Below the pieces are notes generated by a model, which saw nothing but the letters and a program-made list of their open reading frames with translations, did no database searches and was not told the origin of the DNA. 64,000 nucleotides of DNA. Origin: Buddleja alternifolia. Its lineage: Eukaryota; Streptophyta; Magnoliopsida; Lamiales; Scrophulariaceae. The position numbers and the translations under genes are program-made. Below are positions 12,401 to 24,387 of the stretch, piece after piece (the first letter of the stretch is position 1; every line of letters starts with the position of its first letter). The stretch is taken from the NCBI GenBank assembly GCA_019426215.1, contig CM033402.1, forward strand, positions 6,697,246 through 6,761,245, given 5' to 3'.

Positions 12401-15400
12401 GTCCATCAACTTAGAAGAGAATTCTAATGTATGACTTAGAATTGATAACATGATCATTGTCTCTCTATTATTTGCTAATTGTGAATCCAGATGAAACTTG
12501 GTTCACAATACTACTTTTATATGGAGACGCAAACAGCCCTTGCAATTCCAGATGAAGACAACTGCATTACTGTTTATAATTCAATTCAATGCCCTGAGTA
12601 TTTACATACAGCAATTGCAAAATGTCTTGGTGTTCCTGAGCATAATGTACGCGTCATTACAAGAAGACTTGGTGGAGGCTTTGGCGGAAAGACATTGAGG
12701 GCTATGAATGTGAGTATGATTGACATCACAATTATATCTTTCTCTTTTCAACTTATTTGTGGCCAAATGAATAAGTCTTGTGTACAGTAGGAACATATCA
12801 AGTGATAGTAGAATATTGAAGTAAATTCACACACATAAAAGACATGATTTACGTAGTTTGATGAATAATACCTATGTCTACGTTGACACTTGAAATTCTT
12901 ATTGATTTCTGAGTTAAAGATTACAGGAGACATGCCAGATCTATTTATCGTCGAAGTCTATGTCTACATCTACTCTGTAAAATGACCGAACTATCTTCTA
13001 GTTGGATCCGCGAGTCAGGGTCCTTTTCCAATACTTCCTTTTTATCAGACTCGCAGTCTCATACTCGAGCTTTTTCGCTCCCATAATATAGATTAAATTT
13101 TAATTCGCCATAAGGAGTGTACTTACCAACACGTCGGTTTTCAGGTTGCTACAGCATGTGCGCTTGCAGCTCATAAATTACGTCGTCCAGTCAGATGTTA
13201 TCTTGATCGAGAGACGGACATGGTAGTTGCAGGAGGAAGGCATCCCATGAAAATAACATACACCGTTGGATTCAAATCCACCGGAAAGATCACAGCCCTA
13301 CACCTCGACGTACTAATTAATGCAGGAATTACTATAGACTTTAGCCCCATTATGCCACATGCAATTATAACTTCACTTAAGAAATACGACTGGGGTGCTC
13401 TATCTTTCGACATAAAACTATGCAAGACGAACCTTACTAGCAAATCCGCGATGAGGGCCCCAGGGGATGTGCAGGGATCTTATATTGCAGAAGTTATATT
13501 AGATCATGTTGCTTCTTTGCTGTCGAAGGAAGTGGATTCTGTTAGAAATATCAATCTTCATACTCACGAAAGCCTAAAATTGTTCTATCCTGATGCAGTT
13601 GGAGAGTCGATAGAGTATACTTTGCCTTCTATTTTGAATAAGTTAGCTATATCATCATGCTTAGATGAAAGACTTGCGATGGTAAAACAATTTAATCTCA
13701 CTAATATCTGGCGTAAAAGGGGTATTTCGCGGGTACCAATTGTGTATCGAGTGTCTTTGAATACAACCCCTGGGAAAGTGAGTATCCTTGGGGATGGTTC
13801 TATTGTTGTAGAAGTTGGAGGCATAGAAATGGGACAAGGGCTGTGGACTAAGGTTAAACAAGCAACGGCTTATGCTCTTAGTTCAATTCAATGTGAAGGA
13901 ACCGAAGACTTAGTGGAAAAAGTACGAGTTGTACAGGCAGACACCTTGAGCATAGTACAAGGAGGCCTTACTGCTGGGAGTACTACTTCTGAAGCAAGCT
14001 GTGCTGCTGTTAGAATATGCTGCAATGTCTTGGTTGAAAGACTAAGCCCAATTAGGGAAAAATTGAAGGAGCGAACGGGATCGGTGAAATGGAACGATTT
14101 GATTGTCCAGGTTTTTACTTTATCTAAGTTTTTTAATGTGCAAGAAATTATATTTATTTTTTGGATTGGAGAAGTGTATAAATAACTTTTCGATAATAGA
14201 TATTATAGCTTGTATACACAGCCACGTTCTTGTGTTTCTACGAGAAATTCAATTAACAATATTTCAATCAACAATATTTCAATCGTATAATTCTTGATTA
14301 AAATGTTTTTGCAAATTTTAATTTGTATTGCATTCTTTGATTTCTGGATGCAGGCACATAATGACAATATAAACTTAGCAGCAAGTTCTTACTTTGTGCC
14401 TGAGTCCAGTTCCGCTTCGTACTTGAACTATGGTGCTGCAGTAAGTGAGGTAAGTTTGTCTGGTTAAGTCTTATTTTCAATTTTCTCCTCTACTTATAGT
14501 GCCATCACGAAATATTGAACTTCTACACCAGATCTTATCTATCAAATGGCAATAAAAAATTATGAATCCATTTATTTGCAGGTAGAGATAAATGTCCTGA
14601 CTGGAGAAACAACAATTTTGAGAACAGATCTTATCTATGATAGTGGACAGAGCTTGAACCCCGCTGTAGATATGGGACAGGTTCGTATTTCAAATTCCCA
14701 TCGCTGGTTTTCACTTATATCATTTTGGAAAAGGATAATTACATGCACACCTCCTCACTTATTGGGTAATTACCACGAGCCTCGTGAGGTTTCACGGATT
14801 ACCAAGACACCCCCATTTTGACAACTTGAAAAGTAAGGGATGAAATTGTAATACGTTTTTATTTATATGGGTGAAAATGTAATCTGCTTTTTTACTGACA
14901 TGGAAGTTATGGTAATTTCTCATACCTCGTGGTATTTTTCGTAATTAGAGTTTCACGCAGGGGATGAATATGTAATTTACCCTTTTGGAAATGTAGATTT
15001 AGATAGATTCCACACTTCGTCTCTCACAGTTGTGGTTTTGAGTACATTTTGTTCGTCTTTCAAAGTGTCATTCTTAGAGGGCCCGAACTCCGTGTCTTGA
15101 AAAATCACAATTGTTGATGTGGTAAGACCCAAACAGAGCCCACTATGTATTAACGATGTTGGTTGTCCTAAGAGCTGGAGTCGCTGTACATCTAAGAATC
15201 ATACGTTTTGTGGCCTCTTTATTATGTAAAATCATCTCACAACTTTCATTGGCTCACGGAGTTGACATGCAGATTGAAGGTGCGTTTGTACAAGGTCTAG
15301 GATTTTTCATGCTAGAAGAATACTTAGCTAATGAAGAGGGACTGGTGACCACGGACAGCACATGGACCTACAAGATCCCGACTCTCGACACTATACCCAA

Positions 15401-16943
15401 ACAATTTAATGTCGAGATTCTAAACAGTGGACACCACCAAAAACGTATTCTCTCATCTAAGGGTAAGTTTGCTTGCTCCATAACTTCAAGATACAAAGTA
15501 CTTTAAAGTATGATTCTATGGATTTTTCGACTCAATATGTTTTATGTTTATAGCAAATGTGTTGGTCACAAGACTCCCAACAAGACGTGTTACTTGCAAG
15601 CATAATAATGCTCAACTATTTTGTCCCAAAGTAATCTTGGTTTTCTTCTACACTGTTAGGGTGCATAATAAAAGGTATAATTACACCCTTGGGTAATTAT
15701 CACGAGCCGTTGAGGTTTTACAGATTACCAAGACCCTCCTGTCAAATTCTAATAACTCGAAAGCAAGGGGCAAAATTTTAACTGGGGTGAAATTGAAATG
15801 TGTTTTTTCTGACAAAGAAAATTATGATAATTTCTCAAATCTCAGGGTGTGTTCGTAAGTAGGATCTCAGGCATGAATGTCTATGTAATTTACCAAAAAA
15901 AAATGTCTTAAACCAGTTCAATTATATGAGCTCCTAAAATTTTGAGTCCAATAAGTACAACCATCCTTGTTATGGTTATACGGGACTTCATTCAATGTTC
16001 CGTAAGCTCCTAGCCCCTAGGAACCACTATGTATAAAATGAGGTAAAAATATCATCTAGTGTGTAGTTTGACGGCGGGTTTAATTACATAGAGACCCCTC
16101 TCAACTATGCTGAAATCATAAAAAGGGTAAAATGCATTTTCGACCCCAACCTGTATCGGTCGGAGCACTTTGGTACCTAATATATTAATTTTACATTCGA
16201 GTACCTAACCTTTGTAAATTGTGACACTTAAGTAAACCAGAGGAGTAATTTGGAGTTTTCCCTCCGAAAAGTCTGTCACGTGCCTTAAGCATGACTTCAA
16301 TTGTGTACCAAAGTGCACATATCATGCGATGTATAGGTAGTCGGGTGCATAAATTGTCATAGGATAGAGTGCAAAGTGCATATGTCATGTAATGTATAGG
16401 TGGTCGAGTGCACAATCTAAGTCAAATTATTCCTCTGGTGACTTACTTGTAACAAATTACAAAGGTTGGGTACTCGTGTAAAATTTAATAGCATAAGTAT
16501 CAAAATGCTCCGACCGACATACATGGGGTTGAAAATGCATTTTATCCTCATAAAAACTACCCCAAGTTCTGCGTAACAATATTAACCCCCTGTCTGTGTA
16601 AAATGTAAACATGCTAATGCGTTCTAACTTGCGCAATCCAGCAGCTTGTTGCTATATCTTTTTCGCTCTTAACTGCACTTTTTTTTTTTTTAAGCTGAAA
16701 AATGTGAGAATTTTTTCTGCAGCTTGTGGTGAACCTCCTTTGCTTTTGGCCGTATCCGTTCACCGCGCTACAAAAGCAGCCATTGACAAGGCCAGAAAAC
16801 AGCTCAAGTCGTGGGGAGCAGTTGAAGGGACCGATTCGACATTCTTACTGGATGTTCCTGCCACTCTTCCTGTTGTTAAGCAACTCTGTGGCCTCAATAC
16901 TGTGGAGACGTATTTACAAAGCTTGCTTGCTCGTGAAAGTTAA
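8083..16943 (+). CDS. AAO: Molybdenum-containing aldehyde oxidase (abscisic-aldehyde / indole-3-acetaldehyde oxidase family)
   Basis: Cytosolic flavo-molybdoenzyme oxidising aldehydes to acids with O2; plant members make abscisic acid from abscisic aldehyde or act on indole-3-acetaldehyde. Ten exons: 8083-8242, 9724-11352, 11668-11927, 12028-12237, 12491-12709, 13145-14110, 14354-14449, 14582-14680, 15273-15462, 16723-16943. All introns are GT-AG, all joins keep frame, giving 1349 codons plus TAA, normal for the family. Visible motifs: first 2Fe-2S cluster Cys51/56/59/81; second Cys121/124/168/170 ([18 protein letters not shown]); FAD domain with [10 protein letters not shown] near 271 and NSASLGGNL near 347; molybdopterin motifs GGGFGGK 814-820 and MGQG 1055-1058; catalytic Glu1280 in CGEPPLLLA. 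The Tyr-Tyr-Lys-Glu motif and no NAD-type FAD motif favour oxidase over xanthine dehydrogenase. Start: ATG 8083; an upstream in-frame TTG is not needed. Which paralogue (substrate) cannot be told. Confidence 0.96.
8302..8529 (+). repeat. 114-bp tandem duplication in intron 1
   Basis: The phrase GATTTAGGTATTTTTTTTG with the following 80 bp at 8302 recurs almost unchanged at 8416. Looser copies of the same theme (tgtgtgt tracts, GGATTCACTATG) continue to about 9200, so intron 1 (8243-9723) seems to have grown by local duplication. Confidence 0.85.
9390..9431 (+). repeat. (CA)n(TA)n microsatellite in intron 1
   Basis: Compound dinucleotide run ACACACAC... then TATATATA.... Likely polymorphic; no function inferred. 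Confidence 0.9.
14732..14982. mobile_element. Mutator-type MITE in intron 8 of the aldehyde oxidase gene
   Basis: A 251-bp insertion with inverted ends (AGGATAATTACAT left; GGGTAAATTACAT when the right end is reversed) and a perfect 9-bp target duplication TTTTGGAAA at 14723-14731 and 14983-14991. Nine-bp duplications are the signature of the Mutator superfamily. No coding capacity. It does not disturb the splice sites. Confidence 0.85.
15674..15894. mobile_element. Mutator-type MITE in intron 9, same family as the copy in intron 8
   Basis: Starts GGTATAATTACACCC, ends TATGTAATTTACC, and shares internal phrases with the intron 8 copy (GGGTAATTA-CACGAGCC, GATTACCAAGA). Flanks ATAATAAAA and AAAAAAAAA are only loosely similar, so the insertion is old or lies in a changed site. 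Confidence 0.65.
16125..16547. mobile_element. Mutator-type MITE of a second family in intron 9
   Basis: A 423-bp element with inverted ends GGGTAAAATGCATTTTCGA and GGATAAAATGCATTTTCAA (right end reversed) and the perfect 9-bp target duplication TCATAAAAA at 16116-16124 and 16548-16556. An inner inverted pair (CGGTCGGAGCA / TGCTCCGACCG) supports the fold. The flanks (16066-16115, 16557-16600) look like remnants of an older MITE it entered. Confidence 0.88.
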
Positions 16944-17499
16944 GTTAACTCTTTACATATAGGATGATGAGTAGGTAGAATAGCTCGTACGTATAATAGA
17001 TGTTTGCAGGATATATATGTTGTTCAGCATTTGAAATGCAAACTTAAGACTCATAATAGGGTTTGTTTCCTTTAGAGGTGACTCTGTGATGTATTGTTCT
17101 CATGAAGATTCTGCTGTAAATGTTGAAGATAGAGAAATGTTTTAGATTGTAATGTATTGCTTGAATTTGTTGAACTTGATTTGATTGTGAATCAAATAGA
17201 GTTCGAACAAGCTTTGATCGATTTGGATTCAAGTTTTGTTACACCTATCCACGTTTTTCAACTGATCGAGTCAAGTTCGAGGCGAGTTTTACACCTTATT
17301 GAACGAAAACTTCAATCCAAAATGAACTAAGCTCAAACAAATTTTCGGCAACAATTTGAAATGGGTATCGAGTAATTTGATTTAATTTTCACCTTATTTT
17401 ATTAAACCCACTACCCGACCCGAAAGTGGTGGGTTGCAATATTTTTAAATTGCTACTATTTTTAAGACAACAAATTAGGGAGAAGGAATTCTTAAATTT
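16944..17499. other. 3' flank of the aldehyde oxidase gene
   Basis: Contains the untranslated end of the gene; no single poly(A) signal stands out. From about 17160 the sequence has phrases (GAGTTCGAACAAGCTT, TCGAGTCAAGTTCGAGGCGAG) resembling the hAT-type repeats elsewhere in the window, but ends cannot be set. Confidence 0.4.
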
Positions 17500-19378
17500 T
17501 ACAAATTACTAAAATGGTAAATTCCATACAAAATCATATTTGTGTCACCTATTTCATCTATTTTTTTTAAAAAAATTCATATTCTTCACTTGTTATTAAT
17601 TTTTGGTTCATCACAAATTGAGGTTTAACTTTTTTTTCCCCTTATAAAACTACCTAATAGATTTATCAAAAAATGCAAGTAATATTCTATTGTATGTTTG
17701 AAACAAATTTACCACACATAAAAATACTTTAAGATAATTGAAAATTACATTAAATAAAGTATTAAATTTTATTTACAAGTAACAACTTTTGAAGTTGCAA
17801 TCATGTAACAAGAAATAAGAGATTAAGAAAGTATTGAATAGTATACCAAACAAAGCAGTTATGATATTTTAAATTACTTCGGAAAATGATACTTGATAAA
17901 CCATATGATACTTCAAATTATGACAAAATAATAATTAAAACAATTAGCCCTATGATACATCAAATCATCATAAGCAATTATCTTTTCATCGATAATATCT
18001 CAATTGAAAGAACCACCTATACGAATTTTTTCTAATGAAAACTTTATGAATAACATCGAAATTTGCATAGCTTTCTATCACATTTATCCTAGAAGATCAT
18101 TCGTACGATCATAGTGGTAATTGCACGCATTGTTGTGTGAAAAATTATTTAGATCAACGTTATTGATTAAAAAAAAATTACTAAATCAAGGTTGAGTATT
18201 TTTAATTAAAACTGTTCAAATGAGATAGTTAAAGGCATTTATTTACAAGGCTAGAGACGATGAAGTTGTCAAAAAAAAAAATTGCTTGTTGCAACAAAAT
18301 CGTTATTTATAAAGAAAAACTTATATAATATTATTGTTTTAAATTTTTTAGACGTGTCGCACAATTTTTCCCAACTTATATTGCATTTATTGTTCAATGT
18401 GATGGCCAATTTGTACAAATGAAGATAATTAACCTTAATTAGCTATGAAAGAAAATTAGGTGAGTAGATAACTTGTACTTTTCTAGGAAAAATATGAAGT
18501 GGGTAGAACAAAATGATTTTGCATTGAATTTGTCATTTTAATAATTTGTTTCAAGCATACAATAAAATACTACTTGCATTTTTTTGATAAATCTATTTGG
18601 CAGTGATGTATGTGGGTTTTACATGAATAAGAATATGCAATATAATATATAAAAATATACTATAAAGCATGAATATAATGTAAATAAACACAACATGTAC
18701 GTGGTTCAGTCCAAAATTAGACCTACGTCCACGGGGGTAATGAGTTTGATCCTTTATTCATTGTTTGGAGTTGATATTTATACAAGAATTTGATGGGGGG
18801 TTAAAAGGGGTAAGTCAACTATACTAAAGATACATTTGGTAGTAAGAATAAATCATAATCTATCCACATGAGGCTGTAATCAATCGAGTTTAAATGGTAA
18901 AGATATGCCGGATCTCCGCATGTCTATATATGGTAAGGTTGATAATTGATTGGATCTTATCTCCCAACTGTCCATAATCAACGCTGCCCTACCTATGCAG
19001 GTCGGGTCATCTGGGCCTCCAGTTAAGCCTGTCCGAGTATGATGTCTTCTAGAAGGATCCAAATCCATAAAACTATTAGGCTTGGGCCCATTCGGTATTA
19101 GACTACCCAACTTGACCCAAAGACAAATTTCCACCCACATCAGGTAGCTTTGTAATAAGAAAAAAAAAACTTAAACTTCAATTTCTCATGAACAAAAGAT
19201 TAATAAGTTAAGAAAATGAATAATTTTAAAAAAAATAGGTGACACAAATATGATTTTGCATTGAATTTACCATTTTATTAATTTATAAAGTTTAGTAATC
19301 TCTTCTCCATAATTAATTACGAATTGTTGTGTCTTTATAAATTTGAAATTTTCATATTCCCTAAATAATAATTTTTCC
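17500..19378. mobile_element. Long-TIR DNA element, copy A (split by a solo LTR)
   Basis: Co-linear with 47694-49143 over about 1.3 kb, for example CAAAAAATGCAAGTAATATT near 17668 and 47953. Its two ends are inverted repeats of each other over roughly 300 bp (left 17480-17720; right, reversed, 19378 down to 19150 and on beyond the inserted LTR). Right terminus reads GGAAAAATTATTATTTAGGG when reversed, which suits a Mutator-like element. No coding frame. The left end is blurred. Confidence 0.7.
18604..19142 (-). mobile_element. Solo LTR inside copy A of the long-TIR element
   Basis: Absent from copy B, where the two sides are joined, so the insertion is exactly defined: 539 bp, starting TGATG and ending CATCA, flanked by GGCAG (18599-18603) and GGTAG (19143-19147), a 5-bp target duplication with one change. 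Read on the minus strand it has a TATA-like CTTGTATAAATATC (about 18775-18788) followed by the CCACGTAC-type leader seen in other plant LTRs. No internal region or second LTR. Confidence 0.8.
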
Positions 19379-19775
19379 TTTTCTAAAATGGGCCAACTTT
19401 ACATCCCTTTTTAAGGCAAAACAACCGGAAAATTGTAGTCGGGGCAGCTTCCACCGCCTAACGCGTGATGCTTGCTTTGCCCTAGTGTAATATATATGTA
19501 TATAACAATTCGATAACAATGTTAAAAAATGAAACTAAATTATCATTAAAAAAATTATTCACTGATGCTATTGGTAATAAATACACGTAAGAAATGTATA
19601 TCCAACAACGAAATGGATGATAGTAAGATATTGCCACGAACAAGATTTAAGACTCTTCTTTTGTTAATATTATTAAAATAGGTATTAGACAATATACAAT
19701 TTTATTTGGTGTTCAATATTACATATATTTCCATATAATCCAAATTTTCACAATGGAAGTTTCATTTATAATTTA

Positions 19776-20722
19776 GGGAAAATTACACCTAACACCCACT
19801 GCTATAATAGGTAATTACACAAATTTACCTTCTTATAATTGAAATTACAAATACCTAACCCACTATAATTGAAAATTACATTTACCCCCGTGAGACCAAT
19901 TTTTTTATGACGTCATCATGTGAACTTTTAAAATTGCCCCTCTCCAAATGTCATTTAGAAAAAATTACACCAATCTCCCCTCTTATTTTTGAAATTACAC
20001 AAATCTCCCCTGTTACAATGTACTTTTTACAATTTCCCCCTATGCATTAAATTTTCTTTACAATTTAACCCCTTAAAACGTTACAATTAGCCCCAATAGG
20101 GAGGGGGGGGGGGGGTTAGTAATTTCAAAACAAGAGGATTTTTTTTTGGTAATTACAAATTATAAGAAGGTGTACAGCCGTAACCAAGATCTTATTCCAG
20201 CATTTTTTATTTTTTTTTATAATTTAAGTGAAAGGCTAAAATGTCATTTAGTATTTGGCCATTGGCTAAGGGTTTCCAGGGGAGGTAATTGTAATTTTCA
20301 TTTATAGTGGGTTAGATATTTATAATCTATACTATTATATAAAGTGGAAGAGACATAGAGTAACTATTTTGAACTGTCAAATTTTGGTGAAACCTTCATC
20401 TACCTAAAATTTGACAAGTGTCCCAAATAACTACCATTTCCCCTCTAAATTTTATTCTCTCTCCTATTTTCTCTCACATTATCTTTATATATCACGTTTA
20501 TTTTCCTTTTCTCTCCCATATTTTTTTTCCCACTATCTTCTTTATGTTTTATTTATTTGATTTTGGTATAAAAAATAATTATCAAATTAGCTTTAACTAA
20601 AAGAATTTTTATTTTCTATTTTGCACAAGAAAACGAGTGTGCAACATTTACTAGTTTCAATTATAAGAGGGTAAGTTTGTGTAATTACCTGTTATATCAG
20701 TAAGTGTTGGTATAATTTTCCC
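19776..20722. mobile_element. Mutator-type inverted-repeat element with perfect 9-bp TSD, split by a Helitron
   Basis: Ends GGGAAAATTACACC (left) and its near-complement at the right; target duplication TATAATTTA at 19767-19775 and 20723-20731 is perfect. The arms are complementary over about 130 bp or more, including CACAAATTTACC and CTAACCCACTATAATTG. Without the nested Helitron it would be about 620 bp. A 14-base G run lies near 20103-20115. No coding sequence. Confidence 0.88.
20326..20654 (+). mobile_element. Small non-autonomous Helitron nested in the Mutator-type element
   Basis: Begins TCTATACTATTATATAAAG, the common plant Helitron 5' end, and ends with GAGTGTGCAACATTTACTAG, that is a CTAG terminus. 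It sits between A (20325) and T (20655). Removing it restores the right arm so that it matches the left arm of the host element exactly, which proves the boundaries. 329 bp, no protein. Confidence 0.85.
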
Positions 20723-20823
20723 TATAATTTATTTATCAAGATAATAACGATACAGAAAAGTGCTTTTTGAAAAAACAAATTGATGAAAGCTTAATGTGTC
20801 TATAAAGAAGAAAGGGAAATTAA

Positions 20824-22478
20824 TAGGGGTGTTCGTGGTGCGGTTTTGGTTTTTTTTTACTAATTTGAATCCGAATTGCCAAGTGCGATTTTCTGGTAGA
20901 GAAATTTCAAATTGCCACTGTGAAAAATAAAACCAAGGGTGCGGTTTAGGGCGGTTCGGTGCGGTTTACGTTTTTTATCTAACTAAAAATAAATATTTTA
21001 GGATATTTGCATAAAAATGTCATTTTTTAAACATTACCTAACTAAACCTAATAATAATATTTCACAAAGATAAAAGTTATGCTTAACAAAAATTATTTAT
21101 CCAAAAACTACATAATATAATCAAAACTTCGCAAAAACTTAAAATATTGAACTAAGTCGTCCTACTAAACAGTCCATACATAATAATGAAATAGCCTACA
21201 AGACTTAAACGAAAACAATACGAAAGTTGGTCTACAAGGCTAAAATAAAATAAGAGAAATACAAATTTTTCGGTACTTTTAACTTACAAAACAACCTATT
21301 AATAGTTAATATTTAATATTTATAATATAAAAATAAATATATATAAAAAAATGAAAAAGCTCGCTAGCCTTTTGAAAGCCTTAGAAGTCACAGACTCGAA
21401 TCTTTTAGAATGAAACTTGTTTTCTTGTTCTAATATTAATCATTTTTAGTTTCATGATTAAGAATTTAAGATGAATATGAATTCAGTTTTTTAATATAAT
21501 TTAATTTTTACCTATAATTTTTATTTTGAATTAATATAAAATTTTAATATTATCTACTGTCTCCAATTGAAGATGAAATTTAAATTTATATTTTCGTCTC
21601 TAAACTCACCTCAAATTTATAAGGTTGAGACGAGATATGTGTTATACGTGCATTATAAGTTATCGAGAAATTATCTCTATCAAATTATAATTCAATTAGA
21701 ACATATCATCTATAACACAATATTCAAAAATCAATTAAATAACATTTTGAAGTACCTATTTTAATTTGTCTAAAGTTCAAAAAGATATTATATTTGTAGT
21801 ATATAAATTTGTATATCTAAGATTTCATTTATTTCCCCAAGTCCATGCTTCAACAAAATATGGACACGCATCTTGGGTGAACACTTCAATAATTTTTATA
21901 TACTTTATATTGGTCCATATTAGATAGAAACTCATTCTATTTAATTATTTATTTAATCTATCATGCATTTAGAGTTTAGGGTTTAGAGTTCATAGTTTAG
22001 GGGTTAGAGCTTAGGGTTTAGGGGTTAGGGCTTAAGGTATCAATCTATAGAGGTATTTATCAGTTCGATTCATGTTATTTGGATATATCTAATCTAGTAT
22101 TACTTTAATCCTAATTCAAAATGAATAATTAGTTATAGCAAATGAAATTTAATTCTCAATATCAATTTCAATATGATTAAATAACAAATTCATAATTTTC
22201 ATGTAAAATAATGAATAAATGTTTAGAAAATAAAAATAAATATGTATATAAATATACATATGTATAAATATAAATAAATATATATATATATAAAATAATG
22301 GCGGTTTTGCGGTTCGGTTTGGTGCAGTTTTGGTCCAAAACCATCACCAAACCAACTTTGCGGTGCGGTTTTCATTAAAAATCGAAACCACGGTTTGCGT
22401 AACGATTTGACGAAAACGGTTTGGTGCGGTTCGGTGCGGGCGGTTCGGGCGGTTTCAGAAAATTGTTGCCCAGCCCTA
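20824..22478. mobile_element. Non-autonomous hAT element, 1655 bp
   Basis: Terminal inverted repeats TAGGGGTG and TAGGGCTG (right end reversed) with a perfect 8-bp target duplication GAAATTAA at 20816-20823 and 22479-22486. Subterminal regions are dense in GGTGCGGTTCGG-like motifs (20838-20965 and 22302-22450), probably transposase binding sites. The AT-rich middle has no transposase frame. Confidence 0.88.
21960..22045 (+). repeat. Degenerate telomere-like TTTAGGG repeats
   Basis: About ten imperfect copies of TTTAGGG/TTAGGGC inside the hAT element. Short interstitial telomere-like tracts are common and do not imply a chromosome end. Confidence 0.75.
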
Positions 22479-22486
22479 GAAATTAA

Positions 22487-23519
22487 TTAGGCTGGTGATA
22501 ATGCCAAAGCAAAAACCCTCTTGCCGAGCAAAATGAATGAAATGTCTACTATGCCCTCCACGGTCAATGGTCATTAAAATAGTTACCAATCAGTTCGATA
22601 ATTAGTGATTTAATCCCTTAAATGCTGAGTTGCGACTATGAATGTCTTGTGCCACTTGCCAAATCACTCTTAAATTTATTTTTCTTTATTTTCTAAACTG
22701 GGTCAATTTTTGAATTATAAATAGTATATAATTTCTTTCCCTATTTCCAATTCTTTTAAGTGCGCGCCATTCTACTCACTGAAATTATTAAGAAGAAATA
22801 AATAAAAAAAATTCTAGGTAAATCTTATGGACACAAAAATATTCAATCAAATTGTTTACTTCATATATAGAAGTTATTTTTGTTCATAGGAATATGCTAA
22901 CTCAGTCTCATCATAAAGTATTTTATAATATAATATTGAATAAAAAATCTGTAATGTAATTCATACCAATATTTATTTCATTAAAAATATATAGATGGCT
23001 TCAAACTGATATTCAAGATCAAAAGTTAAAGATAATTATTTATGCAAGAATTATCGCAATTGAAGCCCTAAAACAAATTAAGACCATAATATTACTTAGT
23101 AATAATTTTTCTATTAATACAATATCCAATGGCAATTAAAAAAATAATATTTATTTTACATACAGATTAATTTGTTAATAGATAATAGTGCAAGATTATA
23201 TCTACCCAAATTTGATCATAAAATCAAAAGATATGACATCACATATTAATAAATTAATGATATTTATTTGTTGCTATTCACGATAAAAAGAATTTATAGA
23301 TTATTGGGATAAAAACAAAAAGGAGTAAATATTAAATAAACATATCTATTTGGTTATAATAAATTACAAATAGGCTATATACTATAGATATATTTTTACT
23401 TATGTTTATCGAACCATTTTGATTAAAAAATAATTTAATATACAAAATAAAGTTTGTAAGCGTCGACAAAAATTAAAAATAAAACATGGAGACAATCATG
23501 TTGATGAATGTAAGAGAGG
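22487..23519. other. AT-rich spacer
   Basis: No gene, repeat boundary or structured element could be supported. Confidence 0.5.
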
Positions 23520-23780
23520 TGGGCCGGATAGGATCATCTATTCCAAATTCTTATTCCATCTTTTATTCCAACCGCTGGATTGTTGACACGTGGAAAATTA
23601 ATAGAAACTCCTAACGGACAAGAGAAAACGTCGTTTGTTTCTATACAAGGAACGAAGCCAAAATTTCTCTCTCTCCAGCGTCTAACAAAGGTAACCATGG
23701 AGAAGGAAAATCTCACACCCCCAATCTCTGATTGCTTTTTTGTGAGTTTATTGAAAACTATTCTGTAATTCAAGAACGAT
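23520..23780 (+). pseudogene. Possible 5' end of a gene (leader plus first exon), isolated
   Basis: Less AT-rich than its surroundings. A leader-like stretch with CTCTCTCTCC at 23668 is followed by ATG at 23697 and the short frame MEKENLTPPISDCFF, then GTGAGT, a possible splice donor. Nothing downstream continues it. It lies just outside the Helitron-like end at 23882. I do not recognise the protein; it may be a gene remnant or chance. Confidence 0.25.
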
Positions 23781-24387
23781 TTCGTAGAAATGTCTAGTAG
23801 AAATATATATTCTATCCATTTGATTATGTATTATGTCGGCACTTTGTCCTCAATTTAGTAAATTAGACACATTTTTTATAACTAGTATAAAGTACGTGTG
23901 TTGCACGTGGATGTCCTATTCTTCTAAAAATTATCTAACCAAATAGTCGACAATCCCATAATAATAAAGTATTGTAATAATCGAACAATAAATTAAAGTA
24001 CTTTAGATGCATTTTTTTAAAAAATGTGTTAAAATTCAATATTCAGTGTTATTTGAATTTTATAATTAAAGCTATGATGTTTTGTTTTAGTATTGAAATA
24101 CATGACAATATTTTCCTCAATAATACTATTGCCTTCGTTTGGGCTAAAAATTGCAAAAACTAATGAGTAACGACATAAACAACAAAACAAAGGAAAAAGT
24201 GCGTATGTTCTACACTTGTGGGATTTCATATGATTAGGAATTGAAAAAAATCATACCAAAACTAATTCCAAAAGTAGTTGCATTTCCTGTGTCTAAATTT
24301 GTGGTAGTGAATTTTGGGCCTTTATTTATTGCAGTAATTGTCTAAAATTGGCAAACTCACTATATAAGCTAAAATCAACATTTCATC

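Noticed and set aside
8083..16943. Xanthine dehydrogenase as identity
   Set aside because: The FAD region reads [10 protein letters not shown] as in plant aldehyde oxidases rather than the GNTEVGIE-type motif of dehydrogenases, and the whole C-terminus follows the oxidase pattern.
18880..19140. 86-codon minus-strand frame
   Set aside because: Lies wholly within the solo LTR and has no resemblance to a protein family.
20418..20600. Open frame in the small Helitron
   Set aside because: Low-complexity Phe/Ile-rich translation of T-rich DNA.
21960..22045. True telomere or recent chromosome fusion
   Set aside because: Only about ten degenerate units inside a hAT element; too short and too irregular.
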